Assembly: GCA_965153455.1 (NCBI GenBank)
Contig: OZ234493.1
Coordinates: 34,152,213-34,216,212 of the forward strand
DNA: 64,000 bases
Direction of reading: 5' to 3'
From: Sphagnum compactum
Lineage: Eukaryota > Bryophyta > Sphagnopsida > Sphagnales
Under the pieces are notes generated by a model that did no database searches, was not told the origin of the DNA, and saw only the letters and a program-made list of their open reading frames with translations. Made by a program: the position numbers and the translations under genes. Below are positions 47,974 through 57,875 of this stretch, piece by piece; position 1 is the stretch's first letter, and each line of letters starts with the position of its first letter.

Positions 47974-48161
47974 ATAGATAAGTACAACTTTTCAAAACAA
48001 GTAAAAACTTTACCTTTTTCAAATATGTTCAAATGGTCCACATAGTTCCAGAAGAGATTATATAACATTAATATTAATCATGTACAACCAATTAAAATTA
48101 ACTGCTTGCATCAAGAATAAGGTTAAGTTTTTACTTGTTTTGAAAAGTTGTACTTATCTAT
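47974..48161. mobile_element. 188 bp hairpin MITE with near-perfect arms
   Basis: ATAGATAAGTACAACTTTTC, then AAAACAAGTAAAAACTT, at 47974-48010 is the complement of 48125-48161 with almost no mismatch. The arms are about 40 bp and the loop about 100 bp. The low divergence contrasts with the worn surroundings, so the insertion or the pairing is recent or preserved. The target duplication is unclear in TA-rich flanks. Confidence 0.75.
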
Positions 48162-49547
48162 ATATATAATGGAAATGGAACCATTCTTAATCTTAAACCA
48201 AATTGGTCTCCAATTTTGTAAAAAATGACCAAAACCAAAACAATTAGAATTCCAAAGAATAAACCAAAAAGGTTTAAGAACTAGGACTGAATGTTCCAAT
48301 TTAAATCATGAACTTGAAAAAATTGGTCATCACTAGTGTTAGTCATTGAGTTTTGACACCCAAGTAACCAGTTGGTATGAATAACCTACTAGTGAATTAT
48401 TGATTTTTAAAAAAAAAATCAACATGTGACCCACCAATTGATATATATTTTATTTTCAAATTATAATAATAACTTACTTTGAAACCTACGTGGATGATTG
48501 GAATTTCATCTAGGTAGGTTACTAATTCTAAAACCCTAAACATGCTAGGTTACTTATTCTACAACCCTAAACATGTTCATGATAGAAAACTTGAAAACAA
48601 ATCTTTTTTAATAAGAAAAAACTGTACAAACTACCCTAGCTAGGAAAACAAAAAGGAAAAGAAAAAAAAAGATTGCACCCAACACCTATAGTAAAGGGTT
48701 TAGGGTTTGGAGTCCATTGATTCAACACCATTTCTGAAATCCAGGTAGTGTTTTTTTCCCCCAGTCTGCTTGCCGCTGTGAAACATTAACCGTCATCTCT
48801 AAAAGGATTTCGCATTAATTGGCAACCAAGTTAGAATTGTTGGGTTCCGGGTGCAGAACCTCCTAAACTAGAATTGGAATTGCTTTTCTTGAAGAATGGA
48901 ACTCAGAACTGGCTTCCTGATTCCATTATGTGTGGAACTGGACTTGTTCTAATCTACTTTTTAGAACTGCAGGCAACCAGCTTCGATTCTTCTTCGTCAA
49001 AATAGAGAACTCCCAACAACACTGGTACAAAGCTGTCCAAACTGGCCAAAACAAAAGCTGCCCCAAAACAATTTAAAAGAATTTACAACAAACTATTTAT
49101 TCAAATTGTGGAAAAGATATCCAATATTTTAGCAATTTGATTGTTTAAAAAAACACAGATTATTTTGTGATAGAAATTACCATCCCAGGTCACAATTTCG
49201 GGAAATTTCGTCACAATTTTTTTGATGATCCACTGATGTTTTGAAAACAAAAAAAATTGTACATTTGGAAATTTTGGGAAATTGTTTTTGGAGATTTTTT
49301 ATTCAGATCCCTTCCTTGTCACTGTAACTCGATTTGTTTTGGGTACATCGGAACCTCTAGATGAGGAGGCGATCATTCTCTCCCAATCTGCAAACCTAAA
49401 TTCTGAACCAAATTTTTCTCTCATCACTGCTCTTAATTTCAAGCTTCCGCAAAGGCCAAAACTGGTAATTGCCATAAGAATTCTTGGTTTTGTTCTACAC
49501 CTAAGTAGCCAAAATTTTGGATGCCATTCATGCCTAGGCTGAAAATT
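48162..49547. other. 3' flank of the AP2/ERF gene
   Basis: Holds telo-box-like motifs (AAACCCTAAAC near 48531, AGGGTTTAGGGTTTGG near 48697) and GAACT/GGAACT-rich sequence at 48840-48980. No gene is supported; the frame at 49282-49542 (plus) is opposite the 3' side of the AP2 gene and unrecognised. Confidence 0.45.
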
Positions 49548-49571
49548 TGATGATGATGATCATCATCATCA
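49548..49571. repeat. 24 bp perfect palindrome over the AP2 stop codon
   Basis: A GAT/ATC trinucleotide run that turns on itself at 49559/49560 gives a perfect palindrome of 24 bp. Its right edge includes the TGA of the AP2 gene (49569-49571 on the minus strand). Confidence 0.85.
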
Positions 49572-50177
49572 TCGTCTGTAGCTCCACAAGGATGGCTCAA
49601 CGAAACTTGAGTCGTTCTCGTCATCAGAATCGTCGAGTTTCGGACTAGGCGGAAAGATGATGTTCTTAACCCATTCGCGCTCGTAAGGGTCGTCGTCGAA
49701 ATCCACCGAATTTTCCCAGCTGTGACCGTTGGAAGAAGCCTGGGACATCGCCAGGCGGTTAATGGATTGCGCCGCCGGTTCATAGGTGATGTCTTCCAGT
49801 TGTTGTTCTTCTTCATCGCTGTCAGACGCACTGGGGGAAAGGAAATCGCTGTAACTGAAGGGGCGACCGACGGAAGCGGCAGCTGAAGCTGCAGCGGCAG
49901 CCTGAACCTGGCGTGTGGTGTAATGACCCGGCGTAATTCCGCTCGGAATGGTGGGGAGGTGGTGAGGGAAATTGAGCTGGGAATCGGGTCCTCGTATACA
50001 CACCAGGGCTGCGTCGTAAGCGTGTGCGGCTTCTTCGGCTGTGCGGAATGAGCCCAGCCAAATGCGAGATCGGGTTGAAGGGTCTCTGATCTCAGACACC
50101 CATTTCCCCCATCGCCGCATTCTTATTCCTCGGTACCGCCGCTGCGAGCCCCCGCTTCTCTGGTACCTCCCGGACAT
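49569..50177 (-). CDS. AP2/ERF transcription factor, DREB-like
   Basis: A single intronless frame of 202 residues starts at ATG 50177; the longer frame to 50216 has only a GTG. Residues 14-71 form one AP2 domain: [20 protein letters not shown] (13-32), then [20 protein letters not shown] (38-57) and LNFP (68-71), with the YRG and WLG elements and the RAYD-like motif (here HAYD). Val27 occupies the DREB-type position 14 and Asp32 replaces the usual Glu19, so the protein is closest to the DREB subfamily. An Ala-rich stretch (about 90-105) and three acidic clusters ([29 protein letters not shown]) follow and probably activate transcription. It should bind DRE/GCC-type promoter DNA in the nucleus. 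The frame is intact and GC-rich against an AT-rich background. Confidence 0.93.
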   Translation of the reverse strand: MSGRYQRSGGSQRRYRGIRMRRWGKWVSEIRDPSTRSRIWLGSFRTAEEAAHAYDAALVCIRGPDSQLNFPHHLPTIPSGITPGHYTTRQVQAAAAASAAASVGRPFSYSDFLSPSASDSDEEEQQLEDITYEPAAQSINRLAMSQASSNGHSWENSVDFDDDPYEREWVKNIIFPPSPKLDDSDDENDSSFVEPSLWSYRR

Positions 50178-50640
50178 GACGATGGTGTCGAATTGAGATA
50201 CTGTACTCAATAACACTGTAGACTTACCTGGAGGCAGAAAGATCTGAAATTCAGGAGGCCCAAAAAAACAAGAAAAACAGGCTTCTAGCTAGAACCCAAA
50301 GCCAATTTGGGATCAATCTACAGCTATCCAAATATCCTCTCCCTCGCAGCTCTTAGGCGTAATTCGGAGCCAATGGCTGAGACGGGAATCCTCTTTAGCA
50401 CTGGAGCGAGGGTTTGATTAATTCACGTGTCCAAGCAGTGCGAGGTAGATTAATAAATGGGTGCACGCAGAAGGTCGGATTCCAACACTAGATTGGCATG
50501 CAAGAAGCAAGAGCTATTCAGACTAGCACGGAATGAAAAGCTAAATTTTCAAATGTTCCTTCTCAATGCATATTAAGAAATTGTTCCAAATTTTTGCAAG
50601 TTCAAAATCCTTGTCGAATTTGCTACTCAATTTTGAGCTG
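50178..50640 (-). promoter_or_regulatory. Upstream region of the AP2/ERF gene
   Basis: GC-richer sequence than the general background, immediately 5' of the ATG, likely to hold the promoter and 5' untranslated region. On the minus strand a CACGTG-like word (TTCACGTGTCC at 50422-50432) resembles a G-box. No clear TATA box was fixed. Confidence 0.4.
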
Positions 50641-50644
50641 CAAC

Positions 50645-50870
50645 CTCCGATGATATAGCCCAGTGATCAATCGAGAGCATTTAATTGGAGAATTCTCCAA
50701 CTCTGCTTGGGCAATTTCGTGTCCAGACTTGCAGCTACCAGGTACCTGGCGCATGCGTGTGGCTTCACCGCCAAACCTCGAAGGAGCAGGCAGGGTCGAA
50801 CCCGGGCCGGACCGGGTCTGCCTAAGCGGGGCTTCCACTCGTCCAAGTAGAGCTATCTGAGTAATCCCGG
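50645..50870 (-). mobile_element. tRNA-derived SINE-like element
   Basis: The minus strand reads GATAGCTCTACTTGGACGAG (A-box-like, about 50860), then CCCGGGTTCGACCCTGCC (50805-50788), a strong B-box match. The GC-rich body continues to the GGAGAATTCTCC palindrome near 50694. The layout is that of a tRNA-derived SINE, but no A tail follows. A true tRNA is unlikely because no acceptor stem closes. Confidence 0.45.
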
Positions 50871-51154
50871 GTTAACGCCCACGTGGGCCATTTCCAATTG
50901 ACCCATGCGCTGTTTACGAAATTTAATTTAATTTTCTTATTTAGTTTGGGTCCTCCACACGGGTAACATGTGCGCATTGATGTGTCATGTATTATTCCAG
51001 GCATTATTCCGCGTCTTTAAATTTCCACTACATAACTCATTTTCCCAAAAATTTCCCAATCTTTTTGTCAAGAAAAGAAAATAAAAATCGAAATAAAAAT
51101 CATTGACTGGTAGTAGTTTATTTTATTTATTTTCTTTCTTTCTTTCTTTCTGAT
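50871..51154. other. Intergenic with CTTT microsatellite
   Basis: AT-rich DNA ending in a (CTTT)n run at 51130-51150. Confidence 0.5.
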
Positions 51155-51470
51155 GTTGCTGAAGTGGCAATCGTCAAAAAGATAATCTAGCCAAATTTGG
51201 CTATATAAATGATGGAAGTAAAAATAATTTAAGCATCCTTCTATATTGTTGGTTACCTATTGGAACACATAATATAGAATCTTAAAGTGATTTTAAAAAA
51301 AAACTTAAAGTCTTGTTCAAATTTTGGCAATTTGAAAAACAAATTCACCAAAAGAAAACTCGGAGTGGAGATGAGGATCATCCATATGCCGATTTATCAG
51401 CTATAAAAAGTCAAAAAGTTTAAGCATCCTTCTATATTTTTTATTGCCTGCCAGAACCTAATATGGAAAT
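51155..51470 (+). repeat. Dispersed repeat with GCCAAATTTGGC palindrome
   Basis: Starts TGCTGAAGTGGCAATCGTC and includes the 12 bp palindrome GCCAAATTTGGC near 51193. The phrase TAAGCATCCTTCTATAT occurs twice (51232 and 51422). The first part matches 16432-16535. No coding. Confidence 0.5.
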
Positions 51471-52056
51471 AGGAGGACCTTTATTTTATTTTTTCTAGAA
51501 ATCTGGCGAAATTGGGAATCTTTTCACAAAATATTCTTTGTATAAGTTGAAACCAATCTTTTTTTTTAGTTGCGAAATTTCATATGAAGGTGACACTTTC
51601 TTTCTTTCTTCGGTGCCAAATTTCACATGCACAGGGCACTTTCTTTTTTTTTTGACTATCACAAGATTCTTTTTATCTGCCTTTTAGTTCACAAGTTCAC
51701 AGATTCCACTCTTTCTCCCCCGCGTCGAAGAGCTGATCACAAAGCTTGTCGGGTAAACACACCATCACGGGACGGATGGATGACTGGATGGATGGACGGA
51801 TGAATGACGGAACAGATGGATGGAAAGTTTCACGACGTCCTCACTATATTTAGCTACTGTCCGTCCGGATTAAGGGGAAGCTTCATTCTTCCTTTAATAT
51901 ATGTAATGTTCTGGGAAGAAAGACCTGGAAGTCATCATATTTACACAACTTGGTTCTTCGAGGTTGCCAAAACATAGAAGGATTCTAGAAAATGTCTATT
52001 GTTGTCCCTCTCTCACCTGTAGCCAAATTTGGCTCTTTCCTCTTGGGGATGGTTGC
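51471..52056. other. Intergenic with GGAT minisatellite
   Basis: Holds a GATGGATGGA-type repeat at 51773-51830 and a second GCCAAATTTGGC palindrome at 52022-52033. No gene is seen. Confidence 0.45.
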
Positions 52057-52359
52057 CAGTGTTTGTTTTTTGGGGGCGAAAAAATTTTCGCAACCTGGCG
52101 ACAAAAAAAAAAGGGGCTGGCGAATCCAACAAAGGGATTTTTGAGATTTTTTTAAAAAATTCGCCATATCCTGACAAAAAAAACTTAGAAGTCGCCAGAT
52201 GTAGACAGTGTGTTCCTGCAGAGAAGTCGCCAGAGAACTAGACAGGATTTCAAAAAAGATCTACTAGTCCACTAGGACAGTCGCCATATTTACTGCTAAT
52301 TAATGTTGAGGATCCTAGCCAGTGCACCTACTCGAGGAAGTTGAAAAAAACAAACACTG
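52057..52359. mobile_element. 303 bp hAT-type MITE
   Basis: CAGTGTTTGTTTTTT at the left end is the exact complement of AAAAAACAAACACTG at the right. CAGTG ends are typical of hAT transposons. Inside are at least six TGGCGA/TCGCCA motifs (near 52097, 52118, 52162, 52192, 52226 and 52280), like the subterminal binding sites of hAT elements. The flanking eight bases (ATGGTTGC and ATCCTGCC) match at only half of their positions, so the target duplication is worn or absent. Confidence 0.7.
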
Positions 52360-53765
52360 ATCCTGCCACTCTGTCTACATCGCAAAATTGAAAAAAGAAA
52401 AACCCTCGATGAAACTTGAAATCAGATTTTTCAGGTGGAAAACTAACTTGTAAATATTGGCCAGGGAAGTGCCAGAAAAGGCAGCTCCCCATCTGTCCAA
52501 CCGATTCTGGTTGCGGAACCGGTCAAGTGCAAATTCTGCCATCTCAAAGGAATTGAATTTCTATAAAATAGATATAGACCTCTGCTACTTGCGAAAAGGC
52601 CAAAAAACCATTTTGAAAGTAAAGGTTTCTGTGTGGGACCAGTTTGAAAATGGGGAAGAGTCGGTGTTGATCCCTTGTCTTATGTGATGGAAGGTGGAGT
52701 TAAGTAAGGGGAGGGGGAGATGGCTCGTCCACTTTAGATTGGGTGGATGCAGTGTGTATGGCTTTAGACGCCACAGAGGAGTGAATCATAAGAGCCATGA
52801 GGAATTTGTTTTCCTTTATGGAGAAAAAATAAATTATATCCCCAATTCAATAAGGAAAACATGGCCAAGCTCCTTTCTTTGATGACAATGCCAAGAAAAA
52901 GTTGCATCCAACAATCAAATGATGCACCTCTAAGTTTGCTTGTTAAAGGGAAAGCGAGGAATATCCCACCCACAATATGTTGTCAACCCTTGCCCTCTCG
53001 CCACAACTTGCACCTTGCTCATATGTGTCCAAATCCACTCCCTTCCTGTCCCTTCAAATCCCTATCTACCCACAGGTATTTGCAACTTGTTGAATCTTTT
53101 GACATGTTCCAAACAAGACACAATGAGCCTTGGCCAATCCTCACACCCAAATCATTTGTTATTTTTCATTCCTATATAAGTATAGTTCATCACATGGTCA
53201 TTATCTAGACCATCCATTAAGGAACAATGTAGATTTGGCCACCCATGCAGGGTTTTCTTTTTTGCGAATTGTAAAATGTGCTCAAGTGGCAATGTGCATA
53301 AGTGGTTTCGTATGTAATTTGATGGACGAACAAATGATATCTTGGTCACTTGTGGACTTTGTTGTTCGCAAACCTGATTGTTCAAAGAACCCCAAGGTGG
53401 CTATTTTTTTTTGAGAAAGTCCAATTGGCACGTACCAAAAAGAATTAGAACATAATAAAGTTATCCACAAAGTTTTCAAAAACTAGGGTTTTGATCCTAA
53501 GTGTGAGCAAAAGAGACAATGACCACAAAAAGGCATGACAAGCAAATTTTCCCAATGGCAAAAAAGATAGAAGTGATTGAAAATCACTCCTTAACTTGGG
53601 ATCAAATGGGGTTTTTTTTGCATCTTTCATTGTTTTCGTGTTTTGTGAAGTAGGTATGCCTTGAACAAAGGTGAATGAAAGAGTGCTTCTTTGTGAAGGA
53701 TATATTGAGCAAAAGTTAGTGAGAAGCACAAAACATGTTTGCAAGGAAAGGATCTTGGCAAAACA
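52360..53765. other. Unassigned stretch with opposed frames
   Basis: Frames of 60-135 codons occur on both strands (52861-53208 plus, 53445-53852 minus and others). None has a recognisable domain. The region may contain old transposon coding DNA. Confidence 0.35.
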
Positions 53766-53767
53766 CA

Positions 53768-53995
53768 AAGAGGCAAGCAAATAACATTTCAATAAGGCTT
53801 TGTAATAGTGGACAAAGTTTTTTTTGGCAAATACACATTGGAGTTTCAACAAACTTCAACATTGCTTACAAGGCAAACGAGTTCAGCAAAAAAACAAGGA
53901 GGCAAGTAAATCACATTTCATTTGAACTTCAACAGTACTAACGAGTTTTTCGTTTGAGCAGATACACATGCTAAAGTTTCAACAATAATGGAACT
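53768..53995 (+). repeat. Diverged 131 bp tandem duplication
   Basis: Two units begin AGAGGCAAGCAAATAACATTTC and GGAGGCAAGTAAATCACATTTC about 131 bp apart. Both continue with AGTTT..., CAxATACACAT and GTTTCAACAA. Confidence 0.5.
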
Positions 53996-56199
53996 TTGAA
54001 AAAAAATTTAAATCAATAGCAAGTTTTTAAAAGTGGTAAAGCTTCATGAATTTTTTGTTTCCAAAGCAAATTTCCAACAATGATAGAGTTTGTAGGCTAG
54101 AGCTTTTACAAAGGTCACAAAATGTTAACAAAGGTGGAATTTCAATAAGCTTCAACCACGATGGAATTTTGTGCTTTCATAAGGCTTCAATACCATTTCT
54201 TTCTTTTCATTCCCATAACTACAAGCCATATGGTCTTCATTTCCAATCTGTGGGAAAATGAAGATTTCTTTTGACATTCTAGACCATGATTAAATTCTAT
54301 GGGAGGCATTCCTCCTATCATGTTGGTGTTTTTTTTAACACCTACCGTAAGCTTTGTAAACTTATCACCCTAATTGCATCAATTTTAATGCAATGTTTGA
54401 ATTGTCATGACTTCCATCCTAAAGTGCCAAATTATATCACTTCTCGTTTCCAAAACCCTCATCAACTCTTCATAACACTAATTGTTGATGTTTGCCAACT
54501 TCTATCACCCCTCACATATGATGTAATTGTGGTTGCACACAATTTTCAATGTTTACCCATGACCCCATCCATGCTTTGTCATCTTTGCTAAGTAAGCAAG
54601 GAATGGTGGAAGTTGATGGGGGAAACAATTGCATGAAATGCTTTGGAACTTATCAAAGTCAATAATCATTCTTATTATAAGGCTATAACAATGCATCAGC
54701 ATCATAGATTTTTTTCATGAACAACTTCAAAATAGATTACATACAAAACAATTTGGAATGGTATGATGCATGCTAATCATTTGAGAATGTGGAACTAGGG
54801 TGTCGACAAGGTAAAGTAGACAAAAAAAGTAATTTGCCCAAAGTTCAATTAAAAAATGAAACAATTTTTTATATGGACACAAGAAAATATATTCAAAATA
54901 TTTTGAAATAAAAATATAAAACCATAGCCGCCTTATATTTAGTTCATGGGAAGTTGGATACAAAATTTGAACAACTTTTCTATCATAAAAGTAGGTTGAA
55001 AATACATTTGAAACTAATTGGGTCAAAATAATGTTCAAACTTACTTCATATTAAAAATTGGATATATTATGATTATAACATTCATAATTTGATAATACAT
55101 AAGTATTTTTTAGGGCTCCACTAAGTTGAAATTTTTTTAAAATCAATATTTCATTTACATGTAGCCCATTTTGTAAGATCGAACATTTTGTGCAAGTAAA
55201 AATTATTTTTAAAATTCTACTTAATTCTACTTTCAATACATTAAAACTTTTTCACAGCTACATGTAATTGTTTTTGACAAGGAGCAGTGAACCATCTATT
55301 TTACCTTGCTTGCACTCACTAAATGCAAATGAAGAACTTTTTCCTTTTCATTAAGGTTTTAAGGTGTTAAACATTTTGTAATTTGTACAAACTACAATTT
55401 ATAAAATGTTTGGGCAATTGAATCATGTTAAATTATTAAATGGTTTGAATCTATGTTAGTTTTCCTCTCTTGTTAAATTACTTCAATCTATGTTAGAGTT
55501 TAGCCCCTATTTCCAAAATCCACTTTCATGGAAAAATTCTTAAAGGTAGGAATAAAATAAAATTGGGTAAAAGCACATTAAAAGTGAATCACTTTTCACC
55601 AAAAGGGTGATGTATAATGAATATCATAATACACAATTTATTAACACAACAACACATCTTGGGTTTTATGACCAATTAATACAACGACTATTATCTTTTT
55701 TTATTACAATTGTAACTACAAGTTCATGTTAATGAATGTGTAGTTGTAAAAGACATTGTGATGCCACATGGCATTATCGTTTTGCAATTGTAGTCGATAT
55801 CACAACTTGATGGTTTTTACACAAATATCAAATTTTCAAAAATGCATTTTTTAATGTATTTTTAATCATTCAAAATTAGGTAATAACAAAATTCCATTCA
55901 TTCTAACAATTTTTGATGAATAATAATGACTTATGGTCGTGTGATGATGATGTGGCATGTCACATGGCATCGAGGTTGACTAGTAGTCACAACACCTTAT
56001 GACTTGTGACACTAATTTCACATCATGATTCATGTCATTGATTTGATGAATTAATTTCATTTATTAATTACTTGAAAATATTGATGTCTTTTGCGATTAA
56101 TAACGACTCTATCTTCCATGTGATGATGACATGGCATGTCATTTGGCAACAAGGTGTCACAAATTTTCATGGCAATCCATGATCTTTTGTGAAATTGTC
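53996..56199. other. Intergenic, no gene seen
   Basis: AT-rich DNA. ATGATGA-TGTGGCATGTCA-type phrases recur near 55945 and 56125, suggesting an old duplication. No gene is supported. Confidence 0.5.
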
Positions 56200-56395
56200 T
56201 CTTAAATAGCTCTCTTAAATAACTCTTAAATAGCCCTTTATGTCACCCCTTACTTAAGAAATCTGTAGGCAGTCTCTTGAATAACCCCCTATGTAACCCC
56301 TAACTTAGGAAGTTCCTAGGTAATTTCTTAAATAGTCCTTAAGTAGCCCCAAAATAACCCCTTGGGTAGTCCTTAAATATTGGTTGATAGACCTT
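56200..56395. repeat. Degenerate TTAAATA(A/G)CCCCTTA array
   Basis: Short phrases such as CTTAAATAGCCC, AATAACCCC and TATGTAACCCC recur every 20-40 bp. The same type of array returns at 57300-57875. Confidence 0.55.
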
Positions 56396-56789
56396 GAAAG
56401 TATAGACTTCTAGAAAATATGTAACATAAGAATCTCATGTTATTCCTATGTATGTATGTTCAAACTAAACACAATTTATAGATTCAAATTCAAAAAATAA
56501 TAAGATAAGCTTTTACGCATGTTATTACAAATGGACAAGAATACAAAAGATTCAAACTCATCTTCTTATATAGATTAGGTGGATCTTATTAGTAACTAAA
56601 GTAGTTACCTAATTAAATAGAAATTAATAGGTTTAAGGATATTCATAGGTTGGTTTATTAATATTTATGATTAAAAACATAGGGGATAATTATAAGACTT
56701 ATGGTTTGATAATGTTAAAACTGCAAAAAAATCGTTAGTGTTAGATTATGGATTTTCAAACGCCACTTTTGAGCCACCTAACCATGCTT

Positions 56790-57055
56790 TCAAGGCTTAA
56801 TCCAAACTTTAAAACTAAAACTTTAATCCTAACCCCTAAAATTAAAATTTTAATCCAAACACTAATTTCAAATCTCAAAATTGAAAGCTTAATCTTGACC
56901 CCTAAAATTAAAACCTTAAATCAAAACCCCTGAAACAAAAATCCTAATCTTAACCCCTAAAATTAAAACCCCAATCCAAACCTTAAACCTGAAACCCTAA
57001 AACTAAAACACTAATCTAAACTTTATGTTTAAACCTCTAAAACTAAAACCCTAAT
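56790..57055. repeat. Degenerate telomere-like CCTAA(A) array
   Basis: Repeats built on CCTAAAA, CCCCTAAAATTAAAA and AATCCTAA with a rough 38 bp higher period. It is related in words to the plant telomere unit CCCTAAA, but no perfect run of three or more units is present. Confidence 0.6.
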
Positions 57056-57125
57056 GGGCACACCCATCCTTGGATGAGACCATTAAAAACCATTTCACCA
57101 AAATTCAAGGACAGGTAGACCTACT
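57056..57125 (-). repeat. Second copy of the SINE-like 950-1025 core
   Basis: GGGCACACCCATCCTTGGAT, then GAGACCATTAAAAACCA, aligns with 964-1008. The A tail is replaced by the telomere-like array on its 3' side. Confidence 0.4.
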
Positions 57126-57299
57126 TTAATTCAATTAAAAAATTAATCTTTTTAAATTGTGATTTTATTATTGACTTGCACCACATGGGTTTTGTGTTCC
57201 TCACCTATGTATACACTATGGAAAAATTGTTGACACTTACATAAATTCTTAAAATGTTTTGGGTTTGGAATATGGGTTTGGTTTATGATTTTGGATTAA
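57126..57299. other. Intergenic, no gene seen
   Basis: AT-rich DNA between two repeat arrays. Confidence 0.4.
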
Positions 57300-57875
57300 G
57301 ATTCTAGTAACCCCTATATACACCTAAGTAGTCCTTATGTAATCCTTAATAAGCATCCCCTTAAATAGCTTTCAAATAGCTCCATGGTAATATAATGTTT
57401 ACACAATTTAATTTAACATGTACAAAAGTCAATTTTATATTTAATACATTTTTAACATCAAACTAACAAAATAACTACAAATTAATACTTATAAAAATTA
57501 GATTTGTATTTATTACATGTTAAAAATAGCCCCTATAAAATCTCGCAAGTATTTTCTGAATATCCCCTGACTTAGGAAATCCTTAGGTAAGAACCTAAAT
57601 AACCCCTTATATTACACCTAAATAATCCCCTATGTAATCTTACAAACAATCCATAAATATCCCTTAACTTAGGAAATCTTCAGGTAACCCCCAAATAACC
57701 CCTAAGTACGTCTTAAATACTTTCATAAGTAATCCCGAAATGGCCCATGGGTAGGTAAATGGATAAATAGTTCTTAGGTAGGTAATCCCTAATTATAAAT
57801 AGCTCTTTCATGGGTTGATAGCCTATAAGTAAGAAGATAGATAGGTCTAACCTAGTTAATCCCTATTAGGTAAAA
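57300..57875. repeat. Second TTAAATAACCCC-type array
   Basis: Phrases like ACCTAAATAACCCC, CTTAGGAAATC and TTAGGTA repeat at irregular spacing, matching the array at 56200-56395. Together they flank the telomere-like array. Confidence 0.55.

Noticed and set aside
49439-49831. Long frame rich in Asp and His opposite the AP2 gene frame
   Set aside because: It is an alternative frame of the AP2 gene on the same strand; its [10 protein letters not shown] run comes from the GAT repeat at the stop codon.
50780-50870. Possible functional tRNA gene
   Set aside because: A strong B-box and an A-box-like segment are present, but no acceptor stem or clear anticodon arm forms, and the element continues beyond the tRNA-like part.
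56790-57055. Interstitial telomere
   Set aside because: No uninterrupted CCCTAAA units in series; only telomere-like words in a degenerate array.
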